This document shows, piece after piece, positions 22,362-34,680 of a DNA stretch of 64,000 nucleotides (position 1 is the first letter of the stretch; each line of letters opens with the position of its first letter). The DNA is from Cryptomeria japonica (taxonomy: Eukaryota; Streptophyta; Pinopsida; Cupressales; Cupressaceae). Where the stretch lies: NCBI RefSeq assembly GCF_030272615.1, contig NC_081409.1, positions 206,753,190-206,817,189 on the forward strand, read 5' to 3'. A model generated the notes under the pieces. That model did not search any database. It was given only the letters and a program-made list of their open reading frames with translations, and had not been told where the DNA came from. The translations under genes and the position numbers were made by a program.

Positions 22362-23964
22362 TGTTAGAAACATGAGTCTATGTAGTCATTGATGTCAAAC
22401 TTGTTGCCAAGGAAGATTACTAGTGTTGTCATTAATTTCACACTTGTGTGTATTGATGACAAAGGTGAGAGGAAGTTGTAGATGTTCAATAGTGTTTTTA
22501 GTGCATTTGTGGTCATTGTTGTCAATTTGATTGGTATGTATGGCCCGGAAATGAATGTTTAGATGTTGTTATGATGTATGGTGGTAATATTGAGTGATTA
22601 TGTGGCGTTTCCGGAAGGTGACAACAATGGAAGCTGAAATATGTAGGAAAGAGTATTTAAACTCTTTATGGGAGCACTCTGCATTCCTCCACTTTTGTGG
22701 TTGATGTCTTGTGGTTCTAGATTTAATGTCTATGTTCTATGTATGTTGCATTATTATGTTTTCAGGGCCTTGGCTATTCAAGTGTTAAAGTTGTTTATTG
22801 TAGTTTGTTAACAGTGGGCTATCTATCAGGACTAGTTCGGAGAATGCTCCACAGTGTTAGTTCAAGTGTTGCGGCTTTGAGGACATGTTCATATTGCTCG
22901 TGCAATGTTCCAATTCAAAATTCAAGTGCTGGTATTCTCCACAAGTGAAATTATGTTGTTCTATTGTTCGACACTATTTATTGTATTGGTCTTTGGATGA
23001 TTTAGTTGGTTTATCTTATTTGAATCATACTCTCTTGGTCTATATATGGATTGGAAGCTGAGTTAAGGTGTTGATATGGGTCTTACCATGGTGTGTGAAG
23101 ATCCACATTGATTTATTTTCATTAGATAATGTTTTCGGGCCGATTGGTTAACGTGCTTTATTATTTCACGTTACGTTTGATGCCGACTTTCGAGGATGTT
23201 TTGGTGTGTGTGGTTCATTAGATTCAACTTAGGAAGACATTTTGTGATGCATTTGGGTCCCATTTTCTCTTGAAGTGGACCACATTTAGCGCACTTTCTC
23301 ATGATGGCCAAGTTTTTGTAATTTATGTTTATTCTATCTATGACCAACCTAGTTAAGTGTTTCAGTGAACAAGTTGATATAGATAGATGTGTAGGTTTAT
23401 GAATTGGCGTGTGGATTGATTGAGGATGATATAGAAGTATATGTGTGGAAGCAAAAGTGCAGACATAAGTTTACGATTTGTTCTTTATTAGAAGATCCTA
23501 CTCAATTCAATTCATCTTTTCTCTATGTCTACCAAAAGACAGTGAGTCCATTTGGCAACTTATGCAGATATGCATCTTTCCCTAGGATTGTGCCTCTTAG
23601 TACTGCAAGTCCTTTGCATCTTGACCTGGAGCAATCAACTTCATCTTGCAAGTCCATTATATATTGCCCTAAGGTTGTGCACCTTTGCCTGCAAGTCAAA
23701 ATCAGGAGCAATGAGTTGCCTTGTCCTTGTGCCTAAAATATTGTATTCAGTTATTTATATAGTGAGTGTGATTCTCATCATGGTTTTTCCCGTATTGGGT
23801 TTTCCACAAATTTTTTTTTTTTCATGTGTTTAGTGTTTTTTATTTCATCTTTTGTTGGTGTTTAATTGGTTAATGATAATTGATAAGCATTTACGATTAA
23901 AGAAGTTGAAGGATTTGGATAAGATTAATTCACCCCCCTTCTCAGTTTTGTGGTGTGTTCAACA
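22362..23964 (+). mobile_element. 5' LTR of a Ty1/Copia element (1603 bp)
   Basis: Starts TGTTAGAAACATG and ends GTGTTCAACA three bases before a primer-binding site. Near the 3' end it has the Copia LTR word CATGGTTTTTCCC...TTGGGTTTTCCA (23778-23807) and ATTCACCCCCCTTCTCAG (23930-23945), typical of plant Copia U5 ends. The five bases to its left are CTTAT, but the right partner is missing because the element is truncated. Small open frames inside (for example 23404-23736) are not genes. Confidence 0.75.
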
Positions 23965-23966
23965 AT

Positions 23967-23978
23967 CAGTACCAAAGC
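23967..23978 (+). promoter_or_regulatory. Copia primer-binding site
   Basis: CAGTACCAAAGC corresponds to the tRNA-iMet-complementary consensus TGGTATCAGAGC with several substitutions. It lies directly between the LTR end and the gag start. Confidence 0.6.
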
Positions 23979-24000
23979 AACGTTCCTCTAAGAGTCCGAG

Positions 24001-24399
24001 ATGGCATATGAAAATAGTTACAAAGAAACAAAGTTTGATGGCACAAATCATTCCTTTTGGAAGGCACAAATGGAACATCACCTGAATTCTCTATCGCTCA
24101 AAATATGGGATTTTATTAAAACTAGTTATATTTCTCCGACTAGTGGTTTGTCTACTTCGGATAAGGTCAAGGATCATGAGAATAATACCAAGTAAAGAAA
24201 AGTAATTGTTAGTAGTTGGAGTGACTAAGAGTTGTTGAAGGTAATGGAGTGCAAATATTTAAAGGAAAATTTGGATAAGGAGAGCAACATTTATGAAGGA
24301 GATCATAAGGTCAAACAAGCCAAGATACAAAATCTAAAGTATAAATTTGAGACATTGAAGATGTCTAAAGATGAGAACATTTTCCATGCCCATATCTAA
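24001..24399 (+). pseudogene. Copia gag N-terminal domain, truncated with stops
   Basis: The frame from ATG 24001 encodes the Copia capsid-type domain (UBN2/DUF4219 family): FDGTNHSFWKAQMEHHL near the start, IWDFIKTSY next, then LLKVMECK, NIYEGDHKVKQAKI and LKMSKDENIFHAHI. Two in-frame stops, at 24193-24195 and after SSWSD (about 24226-24228), interrupt an otherwise continuous frame ending with TAA at 24397. The remainder of gag and all of pol are missing, so the element was truncated about 430 bp into its interior. Confidence 0.82.
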
Positions 24400-27300
24400 C
24401 TTAGATAGAAACATGACACAAGCTATACCCACTAGAATTATTATTTTTCTTAAAATTAAATCTTTCTACAAAACTTCCAAATTAACACAGAGATGAATAT
24501 ATTAATTTGCTCCAATTTAACCATCTAGGATAATAGGCCAGACTATAAAATTAAAATTTCCTAATCAAACATTAAAAAGATTCCGTAGATGATTTAAGTC
24601 TCAAGAGGTAATAAGATTTTAATTTACCCTTTTATCCTTTCCCACAGAAATTCTTGTCTTAAAATTTACCTTTTAAACTATCACAAATAATTAACTTTTT
24701 AATACACATTATTTTTATTTCCCACTAGTTGTATTTTTTAAATTACACCAAATAATGGGTACCTAGCATCATGATCCCGCACCATAATGTTTTTCCCAAA
24801 AAATTATATTAATACCCAAAATAAATCTCTAGCCACTAATGGGTGAGCAATGAATTTCATCCATAGGGTGAATTCAATCCCCATTGTTGGATCTTAGGGT
24901 TTCTGTAGTGCCCCTCCTTGACTCATCCTTTATGAGAGGGTGTGATATACATTTTTAGATTTGTGCTCTGATAGTCTCTTTGACATTAGTGGATTCATTA
25001 TGATTTATGTAGATGAGGTTATGTCCTAGACTAATATGTTGACCAGACTTATGCACTCACAATGCATGTATGGATTATATTTCTTGGCATATTGATTATT
25101 CTAACCCTATTCCATGATTATGATGATGATTGAGTTGGTGTCATGATGATCGTGACTGTCTTCTAGTGTCTTCGTGATAGGGACGATGTCATACCACTCA
25201 TTGCGAGCATGATATGGTGTTGCGACTCTCTATCACTTGCTTGATTATTTATGATATATTATTGTATATGTTGTATTGTGGTCATTGGTGATCCCAGGAT
25301 TGCATGTACCAAACATTGACTCTACCTGCTCTCATAGGTCTGAGTGTGTCTTATCCCAATGGCAAGTTGTGGAGATGGCATGTGTTTCCCTCCTCATACT
25401 TTAGGCTTAAGTTGTCTACCTTGTCAGTGTGTGTCGTGGTGCAAGTTGGTGGTTAGAGTTTTGTGTCAATGTTCAACCCTTTGTCGAGTTGCCTAAGGTG
25501 TTGTGAGTATGTGATTAATATTTAATTAATATAGTATTAATACTATAGTTGATTATTTGGATGATTAGTTAACATCTATTTGTATTGGCTTGATTAATGA
25601 TTATTGAGCTTAATTTATTTGATTAATACTTTATTGATTTATTGGTGCCTTAATATTTATTTAATTGGTTTAATGATTTATTGTTTAGTTGACTATTTAT
25701 TTATTTATCTATCTATTGCATTTATTTATTGTTTAATTGTTGTTTCTAATGTTGGCTATGATTTTATAGTTATTTATGTATGTCCGTACATTCATTCATT
25801 CATTTATTTATCTATCGGTTATCTAATTATTGATTGATGGTTTATTTATTTGCTATTATTTATTTACCTACCCCTTGTTATGATTGGCCCTCTTGGGAGT
25901 TGTGATTGTGAGGATTTTATTATTTAATTGTTTGTTAATTTATTTATATTATATGTGGTTTATATTTAATTGGAGCATTTATTTATATTACTCTTGATTT
26001 ATTTTATTGGGCTTTGATGTATTATTTATTAATGGATATTATATTAATATATCCTCTTGTTACTAATTGGGTAAATAAATATTATAGAGTTTACCTACCC
26101 TATTATTCTATTGGATAATTTTGTGGGGGTAAGTATATAATATTATATTATTTACCTCGTAACTATGCATGGTAGGTAAGTAATGTAGTTTATTGGAATA
26201 TTTTGATTGTAGGTTTTTTCTATAGTTGAATTTAATTTTCTATTTATTTAGTTTTTTGGGAATGTTGTCAGGTTACCTTCCAGGAAAATCTTGCTTGCAT
26301 TTGGAGTTTGAATTTGGTTGAAGCTTTCATAATTGAAGATTTTGTGATTGCAATTGGAATTTACTTGGTTGGAATTGTTGGTTTGGACTTGCTTCACTTC
26401 AAATTTCTTTTCCTTTACTTCGATTTTTCTAGGTTGGAGCTTCAACCCTTCTTTTGCATTTTTATTTGAAAAGATAGTTTTCATTGTGTATGTTGAAAGA
26501 TTTATTGTAAGGGAAATTTTAGTGTTTCAAGATTGCAATTTTGGTTTGGGAAATTGATTTATATGTATAAGAATATATGTGTAAAATCTGAAAATGAAGT
26601 ATTGTCGAGAGTGTGTATTCTGCATTGTTCTTTACAAATTTGTATTTCCTTTCATTGTGGTATTGATTTGGTTTTGTTTGAGGCTTTATTTTCCATTTCA
26701 TACATTGTTTCAAGACCTTCTCATGTTATTTGCCCTTTTGGTTAAGTAAGTTAAAGAATGACCGTGTCTGTGTCTAAATATATGCAATGTATTGCCATAA
26801 AATATTATAAATTATTAGAGTTTAGGCTTGTTGGCCTTATTAGAGATTTTTTATTTATTTATTTTGGTTTTACTAGTCTTTTGGGTTGATTTTGTGTCCA
26901 TTGTGAAGTCTGTGTCTGGATTTGGGCAAGTTTGAATCATTCTAGGTTTCGTTTCTTGAGTTTATGCATTTTGTTTCAAATGCACCAAAAGAATTGTTAA
27001 ATGTGACTTAAGGCATGCCACATGTGCCACTGCATTGGTTATATGTGCCACTATATGAGTCAAATGCGCTAGACTGGTTATTGTGATCTTTTTGTCAGTT
27101 TTCACCCTTCTAAGTTGGTTTTTCTAGTATGTTTTGACACTAGAGGCTTTGATTTGATGTGTTTGAGATTCTTGGGGCATCGTGCTATTCATATATGATG
27201 CATTTGTATTTATTTGAGCTTTGGTAATAAGTTTCATACCTGTCTGTTGAGGTTTTGTGTTATTGCTCCAACAAGTTGAGTGAATCCTTGATGTTTGAGG

Positions 27301-29700
27301 ATGGACTATTATTGCTCCAACGAGAGGATATGTTGTGCCTCGCTATAGAGGCTTATGTGGTGTTATTGGCATTATGTTTTTCCCCTATTTATGTATATTT
27401 TTCATTCTTTGAAGCTTTTGACCATGGTTGTAATTAGGCATTGTGAGCCTTATGACCTGGTTCTTGATGTATAGTTCTTTGTGGATGATTATGGCTATCA
27501 TTTATGCTTTTGGATTGATTATTTATGTGATGTTTTTGTGGTTTATGTCTACCCTAAGGTTATGGTCCATTGTTGGGAGAGTGGGCTCTTTCATGTGTAG
27601 GACCGAGGTCGTGAGCAATGGGCTTCTAAGACGATCCTAGAGAGGATGATTAGGGTCTAGACCTGTCATGGAACCACATGAAGAGTTTTTGTTTAATTTC
27701 AAGTGATAACCATAATAATTGATTAGTGGGTTTGTGTAATTAGGAATTCACTTAAACAAGCTAATGAATGAGTTGTATGCCCCAATGGCGAGTCCCAAGG
27801 ATATGGTTTTGGGATCTATGGTTGGGAAGACCGTTGGAGCGGTAAAACGACGTCCCTTGTTTGGGTCCAAGGTTAAGGTGGATTCCACGTGAGGATAGCA
27901 TGTGATGACACTCTTCCCTAGAGGTGTCCATTATCCTTATGCCTTATTTTGTTGATTATGCCTCTAGGAGTTTATTGATTTTTGTGTTAGCCTTGTGATG
28001 TGAATTGATTCAATGTTTATGGTTGTTATCTTTGTGATGTTGAGTTGAGTCCCTAGTTGTTAGGTGTTAGCCTAGGTCTTGAGTGTGAGTTGGAACCCCG
28101 TGTCATCTCCTAGCATGGTGGGTGGTTCCTATTGGGAAGGAAGGTCACACAAAATGATTAAGGAAGGCAACTCGATGATTTCTTTCTTCACTTGACCGAT
28201 GGAGTATCCTTTGTTGGAGCCCTAGCCTGTTCATTAACTATAGTTGGAGAATTGGGTGAGAGGCAAGCTTGCTCGGTCCTGTATTACTCAACGAGGAGAA
28301 TTCCCTTCAATATGTAAATTAACCCACGTACACCCCCTAGATAACTATTCCAACTGAGCGAGGGTTCAATGTAGAAACCAATTTCCTTCTTTCCTTCCGA
28401 GATAAAGTGTTCGTTTGCCGCTATCCCTAAATTGAACTGGTGGTGGGCACTTCTATGTGGTTCCACATGGTTGAGTGGTTTGATGGCTTCTTCCATTGGG
28501 ATGTTCATCATTGGATGCTTGCATGCGTGGATATGGATATATATTATCTCATCATGTGGATAGATCTTTGGAGCATAATGTATGTAATTGAAATTGATAT
28601 CATGTGTTTTTGTATCTCAAGAAAGATGTAATAGTAAAGAAGGCTATGTAATTAGTATCTTGTGAACATATGTATTAGGACTTGTATTTGGTTGATTTCA
28701 AAATGAGATGTATTGGATGAGATTGTTGTAAATGGATATTCAATGTGTATATAATTCTAGATTAGAAAGAAATTAAATGATTGAGTGATATGATTGGATT
28801 ATCTTGTGTATATCTTGTGGATGGTAGTGGATATGTTAACAATCATGCATGCCTTGATTTGAAAGACATTAATCCTTAATGTTAGTCACCTTGGAATATG
28901 GAAATGAATGAGTAGTTGTAGATTTGTATGAAATCTATGATTCTTCATTATGTGGAGTTGATTTCTATATGAAATAGTTTAATGTATCATGATGACATTG
29001 TAAATGTAAAAGAGATTATGTACTCTTATGTCTTGTAATCTTATGCTTTAGGACATGATGTAGTAACTAAGGTTATGGTTTGGAATATGTGAGATGTTGT
29101 AATTATTGCAAAGGAATGTATCGTAATAAGTGTTCAATGTATAATAGATAGAGATTTGGATTCTATTTGGAAGAAGTTTTATACTTGTTGTTCTAATCCT
29201 TGAACATGTATGTAAGTAGAATCTTGATGAGATGTGATATGATTCTTAAGGAATGATCTAGTCCTATAATGGAATATGGTTAATTATATTCATGTTGTGA
29301 TGAATGGTTAAAGACAGGGGAATTAGGAACATTTAGTTTGGTGTTTGAAATGAGTCCAAGAGTTAAAAGGTTATGATAGGTATGCATTGAAAAAAATGAT
29401 TCCCATATTAGGAAGAAAGTATTGAGAAGAATTTAAATGAAATGCTTGGTTTCATGTTATGAATGTGTTTATGTGTTATTGATAGTAAGTAGTGACGTTA
29501 AAGTACCACAGGGAATGAATGAATAGATGAATGGATATATGTATGTGGTTAAAATGTTATTTCCACCCGCGTTATATGTTGTATTAGATATGGTTATGTT
29601 ACAATGTTTTATGTGTACATGTGAAGTAAAGTCATGTTTGGAGTACTGATAGTTTAAATATCCATTTGTTTTACTGCTAGCCCTTTTATTTTTAATGTTC
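24400..29700. other. T/G-rich DNA on the plus strand, unassigned, no gene
   Basis: A long stretch with strong T and G excess on the plus strand and no recognisable coding sequence. TGTAGTGCCCCTCC at about 24906 could be an LTR start, and 27640-28500 has an LTR-like texture, but no paired LTR, primer-binding site or TSD was found. Open frames such as 26248-26484 (-) and 27255-27640 (+) are low-complexity and unlike known proteins. 25600-25870 is TTTA/TTAT-rich. Confidence 0.4.
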
Positions 29701-31985
29701 AAGTATTATGCATTTTAGACTTCTACAATAATTTAATAGGTACACAACTAAAATTTCATCACATAAATTACTTTTCAGATTTCATAAAATGACACATATA
29801 TCAATCGAATACATTGAACTACTATTCAAGAAATTTATTTAGGAATAAAGAATACAATATTTTATACATCATTGAATAAAGAAAGAACTATAGCACTTAA
29901 AATTTTCTTATGAAGCTCACTAACATCGAATTTCATGAAAACATCTTACATCTTAACAGTGAAAATTTAATATGCCATAGAATAAATTTCAATGACTTTT
30001 ATGCAAGGAACCAACAAATATGGAGCTCATAACACAACCTTGCTTCAACTTCATAAAATAAATAAACAACTCCACAAAATCATCTATATGTAGGTAACAT
30101 TGAAAGGATATTTGTCAACACTCAATTAGACATATGGCTGCCAATTGGGAGCTCACCTCCCAGCCATAGGGCCTTAAACAACCCACCCTCAACCTAGGGG
30201 ACAATTGTAACCCAGGTTCAAGAAATCATGGGAACACACGGGTTAATACACAACATATTCATTTCCAGCAACTTACACAAACACAAAATCCACTGCATTG
30301 GTTTTACACATCGCTCCCAAACCCACAAAATGGAGAAACCGAAGAATTCTCCCATAGGGTGAAAAGGGGGCACCTCTCAAGTAGATGAACAATCTTCATA
30401 TATCACTTCTAAGCTAATAATTCTTCAATAAAATTATTAGACCAAGGGGATACTCATATCCCATTTCTCCAAAATTCAAGGGGTACTCATACCCATCCAA
30501 ACACCGTGCAGAAATTAGGGGTACTCTTACCCTCAACCCAAAACACCATGTATACAATTGGGTACTCATACCCATAACAATATTTTCATGAATCTTGGGG
30601 TACTAATACCCCTACTCAAGATTTCCATGCCCATTTTCACCCATGCACAAATTCATCAAGAAAACTTACCAAGAAAAAGAAACACCAAATTATACATCAA
30701 ATAAACCATGAGAAGACACAAAGCAACAATTAAAAACCCAAACCCCTTACACACAGAGGAAAAATTTAAAGAAAAGCTACAAGCAAATAGGAATGTAATC
30801 ATAATCCGAAAGGAAGGGCACCCACTTGGAGAAAAATTCTTCAAAGTTGTCTTCTACCATTCAAGTCTTCTCCTTCCTCCTCTTCTTTTTCTCAATTTTT
30901 TGATTTTCCAAAAAGCCCCCCGATTCTCTTTTCCATTGCCTAAATAGAACTAGAAGAGGAACCTCTTATGGAGAGAGGAAGTAATACTTGTCACTCCCTC
31001 CTTCCATCCATCCCATGTGGAGAATTCTTGAGGAGATGCCATGTCTCCCCTTCTCCTTAGTCCACCTACCCTCCCAAGTATTCCCATACTTCACAAGAGT
31101 CCTAAGAGAAGAGATTTGATTCTCTCCCACCTCTTGGGACAAGGAGAAAGTTGGGATGGAATCTTATCCATCCCAACAAGCTCAAACCCGTAGGTAATTA
31201 GAATTCAAAATTTAAAAGACTCAAGAACCACCAAATTCAAAGAATACCCCCCTCAAAACACCCCTTACCTAATGACCTAGGGGTCTTCCACCTTCACCAA
31301 GGGGTGGTTTAGTGACTACAAAGGCTCTTGAATGGGTGTAAAATTCCTACACAAAAATACACAATCATTACAACTACTACCAAAACCTACAATTACAAAA
31401 TCTCGCACTTACAATATAGAACACATAGACCCATACCCTTCACAAGGGTTAGGACCGGTTAACTGGGATAATTACAATAGGGCTACAGATTGTCCCTAGT
31501 TTCCCATTGGCATAATCCCTGGATCCTCAAAATAATATGTCATTACAACAATATAAAAATCATCTACCAATATTAAGAACATGTGCAATAATCATAGCCA
31601 AAACATAACAACACATTTAATTGATTTATTAATATCATCAATTCTAGACATTCATATTAAGAGAGAGATTATAAAAATTATACTAATCATAACATGAATC
31701 CACTACATCTCAAAACTCATGTATCACATAAACTATGTGCATAAATGTATGTAGAAAGACAACCATATCACATCATATAAGAATATAACCACTATGAAAG
31801 ATCCATGAGCAACATAGAGTAAAAAGGTCTGCATAAGGCATATAACATAAGTAACATAGTAATAACAGGTATTCACCCACATCCTAAACATCTAAAGCAT
31901 AGGATCACATAATCTAATATAATGTCCATATCATGAAATAAATAAATCCATAACATAATGTCTAACACTATAAGCCTGTAAAAAA
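29701..31985. other. A/C-rich DNA on the plus strand, possible minus-strand LTR, no gene
   Basis: Composition flips relative to the preceding 5 kb: A and C dominate the plus strand, so the T/G-rich side is now the minus strand. A possible minus-strand LTR start TGTAGCCCTATTG reads from plus 31486. Segment 30120-30620 holds a bipartite hairpin (30146-30162, arms TGGGAG/CTCCCA) and the hairpin array listed separately. No protein family recognised. Confidence 0.4.
30446..30612. repeat. Array of five short inverted repeats (GGGTACTCATACCC type)
   Basis: Five small palindromic hairpins lie at 30446-30462, 30480-30494, 30518-30532, 30560-30573 and 30597-30612, spaced 34-42 bp. Each has 5-6-bp arms (GGGTA/TACCC, or GGGATA/TATCCC in the first) around a 4-base loop CTCA, CTCT or CTAA. 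The spacers between them differ in sequence. Confidence 0.85.
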
Positions 31986-33065
31986 TCACCACTATGGAGT
32001 AACTAGGGAAGGGCCTAACAACATTGAAGGTTACTGGTGCCGAGTGAATGAGGTAAGTGCAATCAGAGCTATTGGTGGAACACTAGCTAAAAATTGAAGT
32101 TGTGTGAGAAAAGTAATGAGGACATTGTCTAGATTTTATAAACCTAAGTTTTATGCTATTGAAGAAAGACATAACATGGATACATATATGTTGGATCAAC
32201 TCTATGGATCTCTCTCTACCTTTGAGATATCGGAGTTTGAGGAACTACACAATGTTTGGAGGGAAGTTGCATTCAAAGCTACCAAGAATATTGAATATGT
32301 ACCCAAAACAAGCCATAATCTGGATGATATTGAAGTGAACTTTGTGAGGAGACTAAAGAAAGAATCTAAAAAAAACAAAGGTAAGTTTCCCTTCAAATGT
32401 CTTAATTGTGGAAGGATTGGTCATTACGTTGCTAGATGTACTTTCAAGGATGATAACTATAAGAGATCTGATGATAATAACAAGAGAGAATAATTATAGG
32501 GGAGATTATAAAAGAACATAAAAAGAGTTTTTGTTCAATGGACACTTATTCCTCTAAAGAAGAAGATTGTGATGACTCAAATGATGAATTTCTATATTTG
32601 GCCATAGAAGAAAATGACAGTGAAAGGTTTGGTACTTCACATGATGGGAAGAACAATAAAAGATCAATTGTAAAGCTTACACTGCATGCAAAAGTGGAAC
32701 CTAAAGCTTAGAGAATTGATTTTGGATGCTCAAATCATATGATAGGTGACAAAAGGAAGTTCATAGACTTTGAAAAGTATGATGGTGGATTAGTGAAGTT
32801 TGTTGTTGAGGAAGTTGCACCTACCTGTGGCAAAGGAACCATATCCGTTGATTGGAAGTATAAGACAAATGGTGTTTACTATGTTAAAGGTCTGAGACTT
32901 AATCTTTTGAGTTTGATTCAGATGTGTAGTAAAGGCTACAAGCTCATATTTTATGGGTTCAGATGTGAGATTAGAAAAGGAGCTTTTAGAAGGTTAGTTG
33001 CAAAAGGTATAAGAATAAATGAAAACATTTAATATGTAAAGGAAAACATAGGAAGTAGTTGTCTA
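31986..33065 (+). pseudogene. Copia gag and protease region, degenerate (left part)
   Basis: The stretch encodes the C-terminal half of a Copia Gag: RTLSRFYKPKFYAIEE, LDQLYGSLSTFE, FEELHNVWREVAF, and a zinc knuckle CLNCGRIGHYVARC (about 32398-32440, CX2CX4HX4C intact) that binds genomic RNA. After a frameshifted stretch, protease residues follow: the catalytic D-S/T-G is DFG (IDFGCSNHM, about 32716-32742), so the active site is lost. The GAG-pre-integrase start follows. Stops around 32490-32710 interrupt it. Bases 32604-33066 recur at 34681-35144 beyond an inverted LTR. Confidence 0.85.
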
Positions 33066-34680
33066 TGATAAACCTAGAGGATCTGGTTAATACTAAGAGG
33101 GAGGTAAATCAGTATTAACAAAAACTGAAACTTTCAACACCAAAACAGACTTATCTCAGATCTAAAAACATTCAACACTTTAACCAAATCTTCATAACAT
33201 ATTTCCTTATCAGATCTAGATAATCATTACCTCTTATGCAAACTTATTAATCAGATCAGACATCAATTCAATATCAGATCAACAAACACAGTTACCAACT
33301 TATTAACTGATCAAAATGCTTCATCAATCATATAATCATCAATACCGGTAACCACTTTAAGATCTCTGATAAACAAACATAAACTATCTTTACCAATTAT
33401 CAGAAATAAAACATGAACACCACAAGAAAAGCATACCACACATGAACACCGTGTTTTCACGTGGAAACCCAAATAGGGAAAAACCATGGTGGGAATTGGT
33501 ACCCACAAATATTTTGCACTCTTTCGAAATGTGCCCTGTTAGGAGCCAAGCTCGGTTAGAAGCTTACAATGATGCCCTATTAGGAGCAGACCTTGTTAGG
33601 AGTCACCCAGTTAAGGGATTTACCTCAACCCTATTAGAAGCTTTGATCTGTTAGGATCAACCTCGCAAGAGGATTTAGAACTCAGATATTGAGTCACCCT
33701 GTTAGAGGATTTTACAATGTGAGGCATGATAGGACCTACCCTGTTAAGGGATTTTAGCTGTTGTAATTGTTAGAGAACAACATTGAATGATCTGTGTATA
33801 GCACTCTACTGCTTGCTTGATCAGATCCAATTAAGTTCTAAGTCTGCATCTCTGGTAGATCTTCTCACACACACACGGGTTCGGCTTCTCACACCTCTCA
33901 AAATCACTGACACTCCAAAACATCAACCTTGCCGACATAAATAACTTTTACAACTAGGTCAGCATGAAAACCCTAAGACTTACTACATAGATCATCACAG
34001 ATCTTTATAACTCATTACAAATCATCATAGGGATCATTATAATCAATTACAAATCAATATTGGTCATTGAATGATCATAAGTCAAACCCTTAGCACATTC
34101 CGCTAAGCATTTTCCACATTCCCAAGAAATTTGTTCTCCAAACGCACCAAAACATCTTTGAAACTCATCATGTGGTTTGTACCGCATTATCACCAATATG
34201 TGAACTTGATGTAGATCACCGCCAAGCCAAAAATCATTACGGGTTAAGAGAATTCTTTATTGGTCCTTAAACCCTTCTTAAACCCTCACAAAACTTCATC
34301 AGAAATTCAAAACATGCCTTCCAATAACCATCATAGGATGCAATTCCGGTTACATACTCAAATCCATCATAAAAGCTTATGTATCAAACCACAAGTCACC
34401 AAACAACGCCAATCACCCGATTCCATCAAAACTTATCTGTTTTACCAATTAAGGTCCTAATTCGCAGTCTTGCTGGTAAACTCTGTCAAACTGTCAAACT
34501 CTTACTCTGATAGACCAAATCACTTAGCCAACAAGTCAATCACCAAAAACTAACTGTAAACATCAATTGTACCTGGTTTCCATCAATGACAATATAAATA
34601 ACTGATCATGTCATCTTCCTCTATCGATACAGTCATCCACCATCATCTCATCTTCATCAGTTATGCCAGACATGCCAACA
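33066..34680 (-). mobile_element. Solo Copia-type LTR, minus orientation (1615 bp)
   Basis: On the minus strand it starts TGTTGGCATGTCTGG (plus 34680 leftward) and ends GTTTATCA (plus 33066). It contains the Copia LTR word CCATGGTTTTTCCC...TTTGGGTTTCCACGTG (around plus 33456-33490) and a run of diverged CCTAACAGGGTGACTC-type short repeats (about 33520-33760). Length is close to that of the Copia LTR at 22362-23964. Flanking pentamers (GTCTA left, ATAGA right) do not match, so it did not arise as a simple solo LTR at this spot. Confidence 0.65.

Noticed and set aside
23404-23833. Overlapping open frames of 93-110 codons
   Set aside because: They lie wholly inside the Copia LTR and show no domain resemblance.
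24906-24960. LTR start TGTAGTGCCCCTCC
   Set aside because: No partner LTR, primer-binding site, polypurine tract or TSD could be found, so it is mentioned only within the unassigned stretch.
30446-30612. CRISPR-like array
   Set aside because: Repeats are 14-17-bp palindromes with imperfect identity in a plant genome; spacing resembles an array, but nothing else fits CRISPR.
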